NCBI RefSeq assembly: GCF_002954615.1
Contig: NZ_MSCJ01000001.1
Span: 930,001-994,000, forward strand
Length of the DNA: 64,000 nt
Source of the DNA: Photobacterium angustum
GTDB taxonomy: Bacteria; Pseudomonadota; Gammaproteobacteria; Enterobacterales; Vibrionaceae
Direction: 5' to 3'
The notes under the pieces are model-generated. The model searched no databases. It was not told the DNA's origin and saw nothing but the letters and a program-made list of their open reading frames with translations. Positions 44,659 through 55,958 of the stretch are shown here, piece by piece (within the stretch, counting starts at the first letter, position 1; each line of letters starts with the position of its first letter). A program made the position numbers and the translations under genes.

Positions 44659-45069
44659 TAAGTCAGTACTACCATCGAACAATGCTTACGGGGATGCTTG
44701 GAGGGTTGAACTTTAGCATAAAAATAGCGAATTAATAGGTAGTGTGAATGTAAAGCTATGTCTAGTAGGGATAGTGTGGGTGCTGTTTATTTTATAAATA
44801 ATGAAACTTAAATATTAAATAACAGAGAGTTATAAAAAAGAACAGCATTTAATTATATTTATAGATATCAGTTTTATCTGGAATGTGTAATTTTGACATT
44901 TAGTCGTTGATAGGTTACTAAGCACTTGTTTTAAAAAATTAAAAATATGCTTATATTCACTAAGGTAAAAATAAATATTTTTTTTAGAAAAAATGAATTT
45001 TCGTGCGAAAAATAACCATGTAAACGATTGTATCTGTCTAAATGCCTATTTTTCTAGATTTTAGTGAAT
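44659..45069. other. AT-rich gap between L,D-transpeptidase-like and chitinase genes
   Basis: No gene supported; very AT-rich. It holds the promoter of the minus-strand L,D-transpeptidase-like gene. I see nothing else assignable. Confidence 0.4.
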
Positions 45070-45099
45070 AAAAAAGCAGGTAGTGAACTACCTGCTTTT
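45070..45099 (-). terminator. Intrinsic terminator of the chitinase gene
   Basis: AAAAGCAGGTAGT and ACTACCTGCTTTT, a perfect 13-bp stem with a 2-nt centre, T-run on the minus-strand side. Confidence 0.9.
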
Positions 45100-45121
45100 A
45101 GGGCTTTAATTAGAGGTTGAT

Positions 45122-48100
45122 TTAGATGTTACAAACTTTCGTCCAACTACCGTCACTTCCAGGTACTGATGATGTCCACCAGTTAGCTTTGTACACAGCA
45201 CCATCATGGATGATTTCATCGCCGCTACCGGCATGAGTTGGTGTACCTTGCCAATCAGTCTGAGGCCAGTTAGGGTAAGTCGTTAGGCCATCTGAATCAC
45301 AGTTGCCATTATTACCACCCGAATCGCCGCCACCGTTATTACCACCACCGGCATTTAAATCACCGATAGGTAGGTTTGGTTGCTCAAACTTAAACGCATA
45401 CTCATTACCATCAACATTCACTGAGTAGTTAGCAGGACCTGAGATAGGTAGGTAGTAAATAAAGTCTAACTCGTAGCTTTCACCTGCTGGTAGTGTTTTC
45501 CACTTAGGCAGAGTAAAGGCAACACGGTGCATTGTTCCGTCTAGGCCACCAATGTTATCACCACGAGTATGGCCAGAAGAGATAACTTTCAGGCCACCAC
45601 CAGATTGATCTTTCGCGTTATCTGGTGCAGATACTGGAATATCAAACTGGAATTCAGTTCCACCCGGTAAATCAGTTCCTGTGTTATTGGTAAAGGTTAC
45701 AGTTGGGTTGATAGGGTAGTTTTGGTCACCAACTTTGAAGCCGCTAACGTTAACAGCAATATCAATTGCTTGAGTTGGGATTGCACCTGTTGCGATTGTA
45801 TTACCGTATGGAGTTGCTGACTTAAACTTATCGTAGATAGCTTTCGTCATAGCATTACCCATGTGGTACTCACCGTTACCAGAAGCACATGCCTTTTCAG
45901 TTGCGTCAATAGTGTTAGTACGCTTACCGTTTGCATCGAATAAGTAACAGTTGTAGTCGCCAGCAAGCTCCCAGAACATGATACCACCGATTTCTTTATC
46001 GATTACGTAGTCAGCTTTCACACCAACAGATGCTTTATCTTCTGTTGAGATAAATACGCTCTTCTCTGCATTCCATAACCATGGTGCAACAGCGACATCA
46101 TCGTAATTACGGGTGTACGAACCAACAAGTTTATCTTGTGGATCATTAACAGGATCTAAGCCATAAGCGGCTGTGTACGAACCGAAGATACCTTGCTCAA
46201 GGTTTTTCGCATGCCACATAGGGTTAGAACCTGCACCCATTTCTTTACCATCTGGGTCAAGATCGTGCCACATGTTGTCGATACCGATAGCACCGTAACC
46301 ACAGTTGTTCTTCTCGCCCTCACCAGTACCTGCCTGACACTCAGACTGGTTAGGTAGTGCTGCACGGCCCCATAGACCGTTATCACCACCTTTAACATCT
46401 TGCCAACCACGGGTGTAGTATGGAACACCGATATTGATACGACCAGCAGGCATTGAACCACGGAAGTAGTGGTAAGCCCAGTCAGTATTAAGGTAACCAA
46501 TACCACCGTATGCTGCAGTGCCGTATACGTTCCACTGTGCTAACTCTGAATCTTTACCTGTATCAAATAGCGCAGCATTATGACCAACGTGGTCATTCCA
46601 AGCACCGTGTAGGTCGTAAGACATGATGTTTACATAATCTAAGTATTTCGTTACATCAAATGTTTCCATACCACGTAGTAGGTAACCAGATGATGGTGCA
46701 GCAATTGTAAGCATGTAGTGAATGCCATCTTCTGCAGAAGCAACATCCAGTTTTTCACGAAGTACTTTCATCAGTTCTTGGTAAGAAGCCCATAGGTATG
46801 GACGACGTGGTTCCATGAACTCTTTATCGTATGGGTTACCCGCACCTGCCATAGACGTTGGGTATTCGTAATCAATATCTAGACCATCGAACTTGTACTT
46901 ACGTAGCATTTCAACGGCAGATGTGGCGAATTTCTCAATGCCTGCATGGTTAATAGAACCATCATCATTTGTCGTCATAGTGTAGAAGCCACCATCTGGT
47001 GCTCGACCACCATCAGTACCAAAGTGACCACCTGTTTCAGCCCAACCACCGATAGAGATTAATGTTTTAACATCGTGTTTCGCTTTTGCTGTTGCAAGTG
47101 CACCGAAGTGACCTTTAAAGCCAAGTGCTGGGTCAATTTCAACACCATCCCATTCCATACCTACAGCGGCATTACTTGGATCTGATGTATCACCGATATT
47201 AACTTTGCCGTCAGCACCAATACTTACGAATGCGTAGTTAATGTGTGTTAACTGTTCCCATGGGATATCGTTAACTAAGTAGCTGCTTTGAGGATCATCG
47301 CCTGCACGCCAGCTTGTGAAGTAACCAATAACACGACGAGGGTGATCAGCACCCATCATTTCACGGCCATCTTCATCATAGATAGAACAGTAAGGAACAT
47401 TTACACCTTCAGTTTGGTATAAACCGTCAGGACGACAACCATTTGATACAACAGCGCCATTAACTGCAACAGAACTTACGGCTGAATCAGATGTTTTGTT
47501 TTGGTCATCAGTTGCACGAGCAAAGATTTTTGCATTGCCTGCTTGAACCGTTGTGTATTCAAGAGCATAAGGGGCTGTAGCTGCGGTGCCAACCAGTGCG
47601 CCATTTACGTAGAAATCAACTTTTTCTACTGTACCATCAGTATCTGCTGCGTCAGCAGTAATAGTAACAACTTCGCCTAACTCAACACTTGTCGCTGAAA
47701 CAGCAACAGAAACGGTAGGCGCTTCGTTAACTGGTCCTTCAGGTGCGACATCGACGCTAACACTTGCTTGGCTACTTGCTGCATTCTTATCATCGTAAGC
47801 CATCGCTGAAAGGCTATGTACACCTTCTGTTGCTGTCCATGCAAACTCGTATGGTGCTGTTGTTGTTGAACCAACAACTTGTCCGTCGACTAGGAAGTCA
47901 ACTTTAGCAATAGTACCGTCAGTGTCGGTTGCATTTGCTTTGATGAGAACAGTTTCACCCGTTGTGATAGCAGTTGTCGCTGTTGGTGCAGTAAGACTTG
48001 CTGTAGGTGCCGCATTTTCAACTGGATCAACTGGTGGGTCGATAGGTGGCTCGCCACCAGAACAAAGATCGAGTTGAACCCATTGTGAATACGGACCGTT

Positions 48101-48322
48101 GTTATCTTTCGGTGAGTTATTCTGTGTCCAGTAATTAGCTTTATAAGCAACACCCGCTTGTTGGACTTGATCGCCGCCAGTATAAACGCTGTCACTTTTC
48201 CATTCTGTAAGGTCAGTACAATCAACAGCAGCTTGTGCGTTGAATGCAAATAAGCATGACATAGTTAGAGTACTAAGAGTGAAAATCCCTTTCCTCATCG
48301 TTCCATGTTTACCATTATCCAT
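45122..48322 (-). CDS. Secreted GH18 chitinase with carbohydrate-binding modules at both ends
   Basis: 1066 residues from the ATG at 48322, behind AAAAGGA; a longer frame from 48358 lacks a ribosome site. Signal peptide ending FNAQA (about residue 31), N-terminal CBM5/12 (about 32-90: [16 protein letters not shown] ... [10 protein letters not shown]), two Ig-like/Big_9 repeats (about 105-285, each with DTDGT-V-KVDF), GH18 catalytic domain (about 320-830) with the acid motif [11 protein letters not shown] (DxxDxDxE complete), a glycine/asparagine linker and a C-terminal CBM5/12 (YKANWWTSS). Degrades chitin outside the cell, a hallmark of Vibrionaceae. Large and monocistronic. Confidence 0.95.
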   Translation of the reverse strand: MDNGKHGTMRKGIFTLSTLTMSCLFAFNAQAAVDCTDLTEWKSDSVYTGGDQVQQAGVAYKANYWTQNNSPKDNNGPYSQWVQLDLCSGGEPPIDPPVDPVENAAPTASLTAPTATTAITTGETVLIKANATDTDGTIAKVDFLVDGQVVGSTTTAPYEFAWTATEGVHSLSAMAYDDKNAASSQASVSVDVAPEGPVNEAPTVSVAVSATSVELGEVVTITADAADTDGTVEKVDFYVNGALVGTAATAPYALEYTTVQAGNAKIFARATDDQNKTSDSAVSSVAVNGAVVSNGCRPDGLYQTEGVNVPYCSIYDEDGREMMGADHPRRVIGYFTSWRAGDDPQSSYLVNDIPWEQLTHINYAFVSIGADGKVNIGDTSDPSNAAVGMEWDGVEIDPALGFKGHFGALATAKAKHDVKTLISIGGWAETGGHFGTDGGRAPDGGFYTMTTNDDGSINHAGIEKFATSAVEMLRKYKFDGLDIDYEYPTSMAGAGNPYDKEFMEPRRPYLWASYQELMKVLREKLDVASAEDGIHYMLTIAAPSSGYLLRGMETFDVTKYLDYVNIMSYDLHGAWNDHVGHNAALFDTGKDSELAQWNVYGTAAYGGIGYLNTDWAYHYFRGSMPAGRINIGVPYYTRGWQDVKGGDNGLWGRAALPNQSECQAGTGEGEKNNCGYGAIGIDNMWHDLDPDGKEMGAGSNPMWHAKNLEQGIFGSYTAAYGLDPVNDPQDKLVGSYTRNYDDVAVAPWLWNAEKSVFISTEDKASVGVKADYVIDKEIGGIMFWELAGDYNCYLFDANGKRTNTIDATEKACASGNGEYHMGNAMTKAIYDKFKSATPYGNTIATGAIPTQAIDIAVNVSGFKVGDQNYPINPTVTFTNNTGTDLPGGTEFQFDIPVSAPDNAKDQSGGGLKVISSGHTRGDNIGGLDGTMHRVAFTLPKWKTLPAGESYELDFIYYLPISGPANYSVNVDGNEYAFKFEQPNLPIGDLNAGGGNNGGGDSGGNNGNCDSDGLTTYPNWPQTDWQGTPTHAGSGDEIIHDGAVYKANWWTSSVPGSDGSWTKVCNI

Positions 48323-48663
48323 TAGGTATCCTTTTAGTTTCAGTAAAATAAGCAACACTCAGTTTGTCCGTTATTCTTATGTGAATCTTTTTGAGTGCCG
48401 TAAAAAAACTATAATGCTGACAGCTAAATTTGCACGATGGGATGTACTGATCTTCAGACATGCTCTCGGAAAGATGTAAATAAAATGTAAATAAAATTGC
48501 TTTTATTGAATTAAAAGCAAGTCTTCAACAGTATTTAGGGCTTTATTGTGGTCGGATGAGTGGTGGGTGAATTCTTTTTTTACGCTGTGTTTTATAATGC
48601 AATATGTAGGATAGCTACAAGTTGTAAGCTATCCTATTGATTAAAATCAATTTTATAAATTAC
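48323..48663. other. Chitinase upstream region
   Basis: No gene. It contains a direct repeat of ATGTAAATAAA at about 48474-48499. The minus strand has a TATAGT hexamer about 80-90 bp before the chitinase ATG, a possible -10. No clear ChiS or CRP site seen. Confidence 0.35.
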
Positions 48664-49287
48664 TTATTTGTTAATAGCAGATTTGAATTGTTCTTGTGTT
48701 GCCTTGTCTGCTTTTTTGTACCAGTAATTTAGCATCTTGGTTACGTAGGCTTGATCGACTTTTCCACTTTTTTCGACGGCAATTTGTTGTACTTGAGGTA
48801 CAGAAACTGAAATTGCAGTGGTTAGAGCAGCAGGTGCGTTGCTTAAATTATACTTAGCTATTTCTTGCTGAAAATCTCGTCCAATTTGAACACCATTTTT
48901 GATTAATACATCCTGCTTAATGGCGATATCATTCTTTTGCTTGTCTGTAATCACAACATTTGGCTGCTTGTTAAATGCCTTGGCTTCATATTGACTATGA
49001 ATTTTAGGCAGATTTAATGTGTAGTTTGCGTTTGTGCCATCGAATGTGACAATCACAACTTCAGATTTGAATAGGTGAGTATCACCGTTTTCACGGTAGT
49101 TAGTTTCGTAGCGAAAAGCGATTTGATTATCACCATTTTTTAATGACAGTGGATCATTACCTTGCGCTTTTGTACCATTAACAAGCACAAGATCAGCTGA
49201 GTCGGGTAGTGTAAGCGAAACGTTAGCAAAAGAAGAGAAGCTCACACCACAAACGGCTAAGGTTAAAAGTGCTGTACGTAATTTCAT
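48664..49287 (-). CDS. yccT: DUF2057 (YccT-like) periplasmic protein
   Basis: 207 residues. Signal peptide MKLRTALLTLAVCGVSFSSFA (1-21), then the DUF2057 pattern VSLTLPDSADLVLVNGTKA and LKNGDNQIAFRYETNYRENG. In E. coli YccT (CsgI) sits near the same rlmI neighbourhood and influences curli assembly; the role in this organism is open. Start codon preceded by AAGGAAT. Transcribed after rlmI but separated by that gene's terminator. Confidence 0.87.
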   Translation of the reverse strand: MKLRTALLTLAVCGVSFSSFANVSLTLPDSADLVLVNGTKAQGNDPLSLKNGDNQIAFRYETNYRENGDTHLFKSEVVIVTFDGTNANYTLNLPKIHSQYEAKAFNKQPNVVITDKQKNDIAIKQDVLIKNGVQIGRDFQQEIAKYNLSNAPAALTTAISVSVPQVQQIAVEKSGKVDQAYVTKMLNYWYKKADKATQEQFKSAINK

Positions 49288-49405
49288 GTTAATTCCTTGT
49301 ATTTGTTGATAGCAAAATACGCTATTGGTATTTTCTTATTGTATTCTTTTATTAATACCAATGACAAATAATGTCTATTTGTAATTAAGCATATAAACAG
49401 TTAGA

Positions 49406-49442
49406 AAATAAAAAGCCCAATGAATTATGCTCATTGGGCTTT
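49406..49442 (-). terminator. Intrinsic terminator of rlmI
   Basis: AAAGCCCAATGA and TCATTGGGCTTT arms around a 7-nt loop; T-run on the minus strand. Confidence 0.92.
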
Positions 49443-49478
49443 CGTTACATTAGGCACTAATTAAAGCTAATTTGATGA

Positions 49479-50675
49479 TTACTTAACGTAACACGCAAAT
49501 CCTTTTAGGTAGAAACCCTCAGGGTAGGCGCTATCTAATGGGTGATCCGCTGCTTGGCTAAAACGCTCAATAAATTGAACTTCACGTTTAGCATCAAGTG
49601 CCGCATCTGCAATGATTTTTTGGAATAATCCGTTATCCATTAAACCTGAGCAAGAGTAAGTCAGTAACGTACCACCAGGTTTAAGAATTTGCATTGCTAG
49701 CATATTGATATCTTTGTAACCACGGCATGCACCAACAAGCTGAGATTTAGATTCAGCAAACTTTGGTGGATCCATAATCACAACATCAAATAACTCGCCA
49801 CGATCACGGTACTCACGTAGTAATTTAAATACATCAGCATTTAAGAATTGTGCATTTTCAACAGGGAAGCCGTTGTCTTGTGCATTTTGTAATGCAGTAT
49901 CAAGCGCGTGTTGAGAGACATCAACGTTAACCACTTCTTTAGCGCCACCTTTCAGTGCATAAAGACCGAAACCACCGGTGTAGCAGAAACAGTTAAGTAC
50001 ACGTTTGCCGTTAACGTATTTAACAGAAGCTTCACGGCTGTCACGTTGGTCAAGATAGAAACCTGTTTTATGACCACCAACAATATCAACGTTAATTTTA
50101 ACGCCGTTTTCTTCAATCATTACAAATTTAGGTGGCTCTTCACCATGAAGAACGCCTGTACGTTGTTTCAAGCCTTCTTTTTTACGCACAGAAACATCAG
50201 AACGTTCGTAGATGCTGCATTCTGGGTAGCAGTGTTGAAGCGCTTCAATCAGCACATCACGTTGTGCTTCAGCACCAGCACTGAGTAACTGACAAACTAA
50301 AAAGTTTTGGTAACGGTCAATCGTAATGCCCGGTAGGCCATCAGATTCTGCTGCAATTAAACGATAACCTGTTAAGCCATCACGCTGAGCTAAAATATCG
50401 CGCAAACCTTGTGCTTGGTTTAGACGTTTAATAAAGAAGTTAACGTCGATATTTTCGTTTTTCTCAAAACTCCATACGCGAACGCGAATTTGTGATTGTG
50501 GTGAATAAGCGCCTTTTGCTAACCATTCGCCTTTGTTGTCGTAAATATCGACGGTTTCGCCTAAGCCTGGTTTACCTTCAATGCGATCAATACCGCGAGA
50601 GAAAACCCAAGGGTGGCGACGACGTAGTGATTTTTCGCGGCCTTTTACCAAATAAATAGAAGCTGTCATGAACAT
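49479..50675 (-). CDS. rlmI: 23S rRNA m5C1962 methyltransferase
   Basis: 398 residues (E. coli 396). N-terminal PUA domain (about 1-80: [19 protein letters not shown]) and a Rossmann methyltransferase with [16 protein letters not shown] for S-adenosylmethionine, [12 protein letters not shown] and the catalytic cysteine motif LTYSCSGLM. Methylates C1962 of 23S rRNA. Start: Met1 at 50675 or Met3 at 50669; the latter gives TASIYLVKG like E. coli. Belongs to the conserved yccT-rlmI-acyP-tusE-yccA area. Confidence 0.95.
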   Translation of the reverse strand: MFMTASIYLVKGREKSLRRRHPWVFSRGIDRIEGKPGLGETVDIYDNKGEWLAKGAYSPQSQIRVRVWSFEKNENIDVNFFIKRLNQAQGLRDILAQRDGLTGYRLIAAESDGLPGITIDRYQNFLVCQLLSAGAEAQRDVLIEALQHCYPECSIYERSDVSVRKKEGLKQRTGVLHGEEPPKFVMIEENGVKINVDIVGGHKTGFYLDQRDSREASVKYVNGKRVLNCFCYTGGFGLYALKGGAKEVVNVDVSQHALDTALQNAQDNGFPVENAQFLNADVFKLLREYRDRGELFDVVIMDPPKFAESKSQLVGACRGYKDINMLAMQILKPGGTLLTYSCSGLMDNGLFQKIIADAALDAKREVQFIERFSQAADHPLDSAYPEGFYLKGFACYVK

Positions 50676-50734
50676 GCCCAGTATGGAATTCGAGTGGGGG
50701 CGTATTATCTTTCTCTAGGCATATAAAATCAAAT

Positions 50735-50775
50735 GAAAAAGCCGCTATCTTATCGGATACAAACAAGATAGCGGC
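50735..50775 (-). terminator. Intrinsic terminator of the chemoreceptor gene
   Basis: GCCGCTATCTT and AAGATAGCGGC (perfect 11 bp) around a 13-nt loop, then T-run on the minus strand. Confidence 0.88.
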
Positions 50776-50804
50776 ATAAAAGATGATTTAAGCAATGGAA
50801 CTGG

Positions 50805-52211
50805 TTATGAGGCTTTTAAACCACTCATTAACTGTTCAAGGGTTTGTGCTTGCTGGCTCAGTTGTTCAATCTCATTACTAGATTCACTGATCATCTGTGC
50901 TATCTGACTGGATTGGGTACGAACTTGTTCTACGCTGCTCGCTATATTTTCAGCAACAGCCCCTTGTTGTTCAGCAGCCGCTGCAATTTCAGAACTACGA
51001 TCAGAGATCCCTTGGTTACGTTCGTTAATTTGGCCAATTTCGCTATCAACAGAATCCATTAATTGTTCACTGTTAATAGCGTTATCAACGGTATTTTTCA
51101 TAACTGCAATGAGCTGTTGGCTATTTTGTTGTAGTGACTCAATCATTTGCTGAATTTCAACAGTAGCACTTTGGGTGCGCCCAGCAAGGGTACGTACTTC
51201 ATCTGCAACTACAGCAAAACCACGCCCTTGTTCACCCGCACGTGCCGCTTCAATTGCTGCGTTTAGTGCAAGCAGGTTAGTTTGTTCTGAAATACCATTA
51301 ATGGTTGTGACAACGTCATCAATTTTTGCCGCATTGCTATCTAACGCAGATACTGCTTGAGCGGCGGAATTAATTTCATTAGAAAGAATCGAAATGGCAT
51401 TTTTTGTTTCGCTTACTTTTACACGACCATTTTCACTCACCGATTGTGCTTCTTGAGTTTGCAGTGATGTTTCGTGGGCATGGGTGGCAACCTCACGAAT
51501 TGAGCTTGCCATTTCTTCAGTCGCACTTGCGAGTGAATCTAAATGGCTTTGTTGAGATTGTGATAAATCACCACTGTTATCACTGCGACGATGTAAATCG
51601 ACACTTATTTGTTGCATAAGCGCTACAGCTTGTTGCGTTGCGAGTACTAACTGTTGTTCACGTTCTGCGACTTTATCAATTGTGATAGCAATCAGGCTAA
51701 ATTCATCTCGAACAGGAAAGAAATTTAATCGGTTCGTTAGATCGCCGTCGGCTAAACTTTGTAGTGCTTTTTGCATATTAAACATCGCACCGCCAATGAA
51801 GGTCATGATGTAGTACACAGAAGCAAGAATAATAACGAGTAGAATACCAGTTATAACTAATTGTGTTGTTGATAAATAATCAAATAATCCAGTCTGTGTG
51901 ACAGCTTGTAAACTATAATTTTGGCCACTCACTAATACAGAATCTGATGATGAATTTGTCACTTTTATTGCGCTATTTTGCAGTAAAATTGCAGCATCCG
52001 TAGAAGAGATATTTTGTTGTTGGAGGATGTTAGCGGTCAGTTTTAGTTGTTGCTGTGTTATTTCTAAGCGTTGTTGAGAGGCGGCATCAACTAAAATAGC
52101 ACTAACAAAGATAATAGCGGCAAACGGAAGAAGAAAAAGTAAGTAAAATTTTTCTGTAATTTTTAAATGTATAAGGTATTTATCGATCCATCGAAAAGCG
52201 ACTTCTTTCAT
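50805..52211 (-). CDS. Methyl-accepting chemotaxis protein
   Basis: 468 residues. Membrane segment 1 (about 22-44), a short periplasmic part (about 45-118), membrane segment 2 (about 119-142), HAMP (about 143-195), and a long coiled-coil signalling domain with the conserved hairpin tip [20 protein letters not shown] and [14 protein letters not shown] (about 300-340). Relays ligand sensing to CheA/CheW. The small sensor domain is not a recognisable ligand-binding family, and there is no C-terminal CheR-binding pentapeptide. Inserted between rlmI and acyP, unlike E. coli. Confidence 0.95.
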   Translation of the reverse strand: MKEVAFRWIDKYLIHLKITEKFYLLFLLPFAAIIFVSAILVDAASQQRLEITQQQLKLTANILQQQNISSTDAAILLQNSAIKVTNSSSDSVLVSGQNYSLQAVTQTGLFDYLSTTQLVITGILLVIILASVYYIMTFIGGAMFNMQKALQSLADGDLTNRLNFFPVRDEFSLIAITIDKVAEREQQLVLATQQAVALMQQISVDLHRRSDNSGDLSQSQQSHLDSLASATEEMASSIREVATHAHETSLQTQEAQSVSENGRVKVSETKNAISILSNEINSAAQAVSALDSNAAKIDDVVTTINGISEQTNLLALNAAIEAARAGEQGRGFAVVADEVRTLAGRTQSATVEIQQMIESLQQNSQQLIAVMKNTVDNAINSEQLMDSVDSEIGQINERNQGISDRSSEIAAAAEQQGAVAENIASSVEQVRTQSSQIAQMISESSNEIEQLSQQAQTLEQLMSGLKAS

Positions 52212-52309
52212 ACTTACATCCTAATTAGCATAGATAAGTGGTTGCGAGATAACATTAGTGGTGGAACTACATATACATCGACAAAATTACTTAGAACTTG
52301 AGGTGATGA

Positions 52310-52582
52310 ATGTCACAGTTATGTATAAGAGCGAATGTTACAGGCCGTGTGCAAGGGGTGGGCTTTCGTTTTCACACCGCTCATGAAGGGTTGAAATACA
52401 GTTTAAAAGGTTATGCGAAAAACCTACCTGATGGCAGTGTGGAAATTTTAGCTTGTGGTGAAAAAGAAAATATAGATGCGTTATTACTTTGGTTAGGGAG
52501 TGGGTTAAAGCTCGCTGATGTTAAGTCAATAACAACGGAAGAGTTGGAATGGCGGCATGTTGATGGATTTACGATTAAGTAG
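52310..52582 (+). CDS. acyP: Acylphosphatase
   Basis: 90 residues (E. coli YccX 92). Motif VTGRVQGVGFRFHTAHEG with the phosphate-binding Arg (about 21) and GYAKNLPDGSVEI with the catalytic Asn (about 39), both present. Hydrolyses acyl phosphates in the cytoplasm. GAGGTGATG ribosome site. Divergent from the chemoreceptor and convergent with tusE. Confidence 0.95.
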   Translation: MSQLCIRANVTGRVQGVGFRFHTAHEGLKYSLKGYAKNLPDGSVEILACGEKENIDALLLWLGSGLKLADVKSITTEELEWRHVDGFTIK

Positions 52583-52665
52583 TCAATGTTGTCAATAACA
52601 GAGGGTCACAAGATACCAAGTAAACGCGTACCCTGTGACCACAGAGGATTAGTAACAGTAGTGAA

Positions 52666-52995
52666 TTAAATACATTTTACTGGTTTCGGTAACCCTGCTA
52701 ATTTTGTTGCTTGTTTTGCTGGCCCTTTAGGGAATAGACGATAAAGATAACGAGAATTTCCTTTTTCTTCGCCGTATTTTTTCGCCATTGCTTTAACCAA
52801 CATACGGACAGCTGGTGATGTATTAAATTCTAAATAAAATTCGCGCACAAAATGGATCACTTCCCAGTGCGCAGCAGAAAGATCAATCCCTTCTTCTTCT
52901 GCAAGTAAAGGGACTAGTTCTTCACACCAGTCACTAACATTTTTCAGATAGCCTTGTGCATCTGTTTCGATTTCTTTTTTATTAAATTCAAGCAT
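52666..52995 (-). CDS. tusE: Sulfur relay protein TusE (DsrC family)
   Basis: 109 residues (E. coli 109). DsrC/TusE fold with the catalytic cysteine second from the C-terminus (LPKPVKCI), [15 protein letters not shown] and [15 protein letters not shown]. Passes persulfide sulfur to MnmA for 2-thiouridine synthesis at position 34 of tRNA. Same order relative to yccA and acyP as in E. coli. Confidence 0.96.
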   Translation of the reverse strand: MLEFNKKEIETDAQGYLKNVSDWCEELVPLLAEEEGIDLSAAHWEVIHFVREFYLEFNTSPAVRMLVKAMAKKYGEEKGNSRYLYRLFPKGPAKQATKLAGLPKPVKCI

Positions 52996-53096
52996 GGTGA
53001 GCCTCGGTATTCATTACGGCTCAAAGCATAGTGAGTGTGGTACGGTGCTGCAAGTAAAACTGTTCACTATGTTCATGTATTTGACTATTTCTGATA

Positions 53097-53125
53097 TAAA
53101 AATGCCCGCAAGATAGCGGGCATTT
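53097..53125 (-). terminator. Intrinsic terminator of yccA
   Basis: AAATGCCCGC and GCGGGCATTT around a 6-nt loop; the minus strand ends in Ts. Confidence 0.9.
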
Positions 53126-53148
53126 ATCATTAAGAATAGCGGTTGCTA

Positions 53149-53817
53149 TTAGTTATTATCGCTGTTGATAACACCAAGAATTTGCAACAAGCTTAGGAAC
53201 AGATTGTAGATAGAAACGTACAACGTTACTGTTGCTGAAATATAGTTTGTTTCACCACCACGAACAATTGACTGTGTAGTCAATAGAATTGCAGCTGATG
53301 AGAACAGAACAAACATACCGCTAATAGCAAGTGACAGCATTGGCATCTTCAAGAAGATATTAGCAACCACTGCAACAAGAATTGCGATAAAGCCTGCCAT
53401 TAACATACCGTTTAAGAACGATAGGTCACGTTTAGTTGTTAGTGCGTAAGCTGAACAGCCAAGGAAAGTTACCGCTGTACCACCAAGGGCAGTCATTACA
53501 ACATCGCCCATACCCGCGCCAACATACATGTTTAGAATTGGACCTAAGGTATAACCCATAAATCCAGTCAGTGCGAAGACGAAAACTAAGCCTAAGCTGC
53601 TATCTCGGTTACGTTCGGTTAAGAAAATTAAACCATAGAAACCTACAAGTAATACAATCCAGTGTACAGGCGGTACATTCATTGCCATCGCTACACCTGC
53701 AATACCTGCAGAAAATAACAAAGTTAACGAAAGTAGGAAGTAGGTGTTACGTAGAACCTTGTTAGTAGATAGTAAGCCTTCGTAACCGCCGTCACGATTA
53801 ACTATACGATCGTTCAT
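53149..53817 (-). CDS. yccA: Bax inhibitor-1/YccA family membrane protein
   Basis: 222 residues (E. coli 219), seven membrane segments. Starts MNDRIVNRDG then TNKVLRNTYFLLSLTLLFSA, with ALTGFMGYTLGPILNMYVG in the middle and SIYNLFLSLLQILG near the end, as in YccA, a substrate and modulator of the membrane protease FtsH. Terminated at 53097-53125; next to tusE. Confidence 0.95.
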   Translation of the reverse strand: MNDRIVNRDGGYEGLLSTNKVLRNTYFLLSLTLLFSAGIAGVAMAMNVPPVHWIVLLVGFYGLIFLTERNRDSSLGLVFVFALTGFMGYTLGPILNMYVGAGMGDVVMTALGGTAVTFLGCSAYALTTKRDLSFLNGMLMAGFIAILVAVVANIFLKMPMLSLAISGMFVLFSSAAILLTTQSIVRGGETNYISATVTLYVSIYNLFLSLLQILGVINSDNN

Positions 53818-53994
53818 AAAAATCCCCTTAGGGTAGTTATATTGAGACTATTAATTTATATATGAGGCTAAATTACCATAAAAGCAAGTTTAACTAAGCA
53901 CTCAACATTAAAATATTTGTACTGAAGCACGTTATCATCACTTAGCTCGTGTATTACTTAACCGCGGCGATGAAAATCAGATAAATGTGTAAGT

Positions 53995-54053
53995 AAATGT
54001 TTCAAAGTGACTATGGTTAGCGCTACTAATCACTTGTTTTCTTTGAAACATTT
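53995..54053 (-). repeat. Long nested inverted repeat after the aap operon
   Basis: Outer arms AAATGTTTCAAAG (53995-54007) and CTTTGAAACATTT (54041-54053), 13 bp perfect. The loop holds a second stem AGTGA/TCACT and a palindromic TAGCGCTA core. It follows the aapP stop by 12 bp on the minus strand; the T-run is weak, so mRNA 3' protection is as likely as termination. Confidence 0.6.
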
Positions 54054-54065
54054 AAATTATACGAA

Positions 54066-54842
54066 TTAATGTAATATTTGGCTTAAGAACAGTTGAGTAC
54101 GATCAGATTTTGGATTATCAAAGAAATCATGTGGATTATTTTCTTCAATGATTTCACCTTGATCCATGAATATAACCCGATCAGCAACTTGTCGTGCAAA
54201 CCCCATTTCGTGAGTCACACAAAGCATCGTCATGCCTTCATTTGCTAACTCGACCATTACATCAAGCACTTCTCTAACCATTTCAGGATCGAGTGCTGAT
54301 GTCGGCTCATCAAAAAGCATAACTTGCGGATTCATACAAAGTGAGCGAGCGATAGCAACACGTTGTTGCTGGCCACCAGAAAGTTGTCCTGGGAATTTAT
54401 TTGCTTGATCGGTAATTTGAACGCGTTCAAGGTACTTCATCGCTAAAGCTTCTGCTTCTTTCTTTGGCATTTTCTTTACCCAAATAGGAGCAAGGGTACA
54501 ATTTTCTAATACCGTTAGGTGAGGGAAGAGGTTGAAGTGCTGGAAACACATGCCGACTTCCTTTCGTACCAACTCGATATTTTTCAAATCATCAGTTAGC
54601 TCTGTACCACCAACAATAATTTGTCCTTTTTGGTGTTCTTCTAGGCTGTTAATACATCTTATCATGGTTGATTTACCTGATCCTGAAGGACCACAAATCA
54701 CGATTTTCTCGCCTTTCTTTACCTGCAAGTTAATATTTTTCAGAACATGGAATTGACCATACCATTTATTCACATCAGTTAGCTGGATCATAAGATCAGA
54801 GCTGTTGTTATCCGTATTAGGTTTTGAAGTACTACTCGTCAT
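54066..54842 (-). CDS. aapP: Polar amino-acid ABC importer, ATPase
   Basis: 258 residues, GlnQ/HisP-type ATPase. Walker [11 protein letters not shown] (about 52), Q-loop in [11 protein letters not shown], signature LSGGQQQR (about 155), Walker [15 protein letters not shown] and H-loop CVTHEMGF; all present. Energises uptake of polar amino acids by AapQM with AapJ. Last gene of the aapJQMP operon, 13 bp after aapM. Confidence 0.95.
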   Translation of the reverse strand: MTSSTSKPNTDNNSSDLMIQLTDVNKWYGQFHVLKNINLQVKKGEKIVICGPSGSGKSTMIRCINSLEEHQKGQIIVGGTELTDDLKNIELVRKEVGMCFQHFNLFPHLTVLENCTLAPIWVKKMPKKEAEALAMKYLERVQITDQANKFPGQLSGGQQQRVAIARSLCMNPQVMLFDEPTSALDPEMVREVLDVMVELANEGMTMLCVTHEMGFARQVADRVIFMDQGEIIEENNPHDFFDNPKSDRTQLFLSQILH

Positions 54843-54855
54843 AATGCTGTCCTTG

Positions 54856-55953
54856 CTAACGTTTGTGCCCAGTGTGCAATTTGTTTTCTAAATAAATACT
54901 GTAACGCGACATACCAAAACAGAAGATCCAGAAGACTAAAGCAACGAAGACATAGCTTTCAGTTGCGAAGCCTAACCATTCAGGATCGCTGGTGGCTGCT
55001 TGTCCTATACCCAATACATCAAACATACCGATAATGAGTACTAGACTGGTATCTTTAAACAAGCCGATAAACGTATTTACGATTGAGGGAATGGTAATCT
55101 TTAAAGCTTGAGGTAAAACGATAAGATACATCTTTTTCCAATACGTCAAACCTAATGCATCCGCTGCTTCATATTGTCCTTTCGGGATAGCTTGTAAGCC
55201 CCCACGAATAACCTCTGCCATATAAGCGGCACTGAACATCACCACACCGATGAGTGCGCGGAACAATTTATTGGTTTCCATTTCAGCGGAAAGGAAAAGT
55301 GGAAGCATTACCGATGCCATAAAGAGTACGGTGATCAGCGGTACACCACGCCACAACTCAATATAAACCGTACAGATACTACGTATAATCGGCATTTCTG
55401 AACGTCGTCCTAACGCAAGAACGACACCGATAGGTAAAGAAACCACAATACCGACAATGGCAATAACTAAGGTGATTAATAATCCACCCCATAGATGTGT
55501 TTCAACAACCGGTAAGCCAAATACGCCGCCGTAAAGGAGAAAGCCAGCAAGGAATGGATAAATATTGACAAAAAAGAGCCATATCCATCCACGGTAAGGT
55601 GTTTTCTCGTAAGCTAATAGTCCAATAAATAGCGCTAATGTTGCGTAAAAGAGTTTAGGTCTCCAAAGCTCAACTGTTGGATAAAACCCAAACATAAATT
55701 GATCAAAGCGAACGTTGATAAATGTCCAACACGCACCACTACTGGTACATGCATCACGACTATCACCTGTCCAGTCAGCATTAATAAATGCCCATTCAAC
55801 AATGTACCAAATACCTAAAATTGCAAAGTAGCCTAAGATAAATGTCGCAATACTACTGGTCAGGGATGAAAATAAATTGGTACGTAACCAACCAATAACC
55901 CCTACTGTATTGGATGGTGGCGGGAGATCGGGTAAAAATTGATGTTTATTCAT
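54856..55953 (-). CDS. aapM: Polar amino-acid ABC importer, permease AapM
   Basis: 365 residues with an extended N-terminal region of extra membrane segments typical for AapM/YhdY. The ABC permease EAA loop is present as [21 protein letters not shown] (shown in part; about 270-290). Pairs with AapQ in the inner membrane. 5 bp after aapQ. Confidence 0.94.
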   Translation of the reverse strand: MNKHQFLPDLPPPSNTVGVIGWLRTNLFSSLTSSIATFILGYFAILGIWYIVEWAFINADWTGDSRDACTSSGACWTFINVRFDQFMFGFYPTVELWRPKLFYATLALFIGLLAYEKTPYRGWIWLFFVNIYPFLAGFLLYGGVFGLPVVETHLWGGLLITLVIAIVGIVVSLPIGVVLALGRRSEMPIIRSICTVYIELWRGVPLITVLFMASVMLPLFLSAEMETNKLFRALIGVVMFSAAYMAEVIRGGLQAIPKGQYEAADALGLTYWKKMYLIVLPQALKITIPSIVNTFIGLFKDTSLVLIIGMFDVLGIGQAATSDPEWLGFATESYVFVALVFWIFCFGMSRYSIYLENKLHTGHKR

Positions 55954-55958
55954 AGTGA

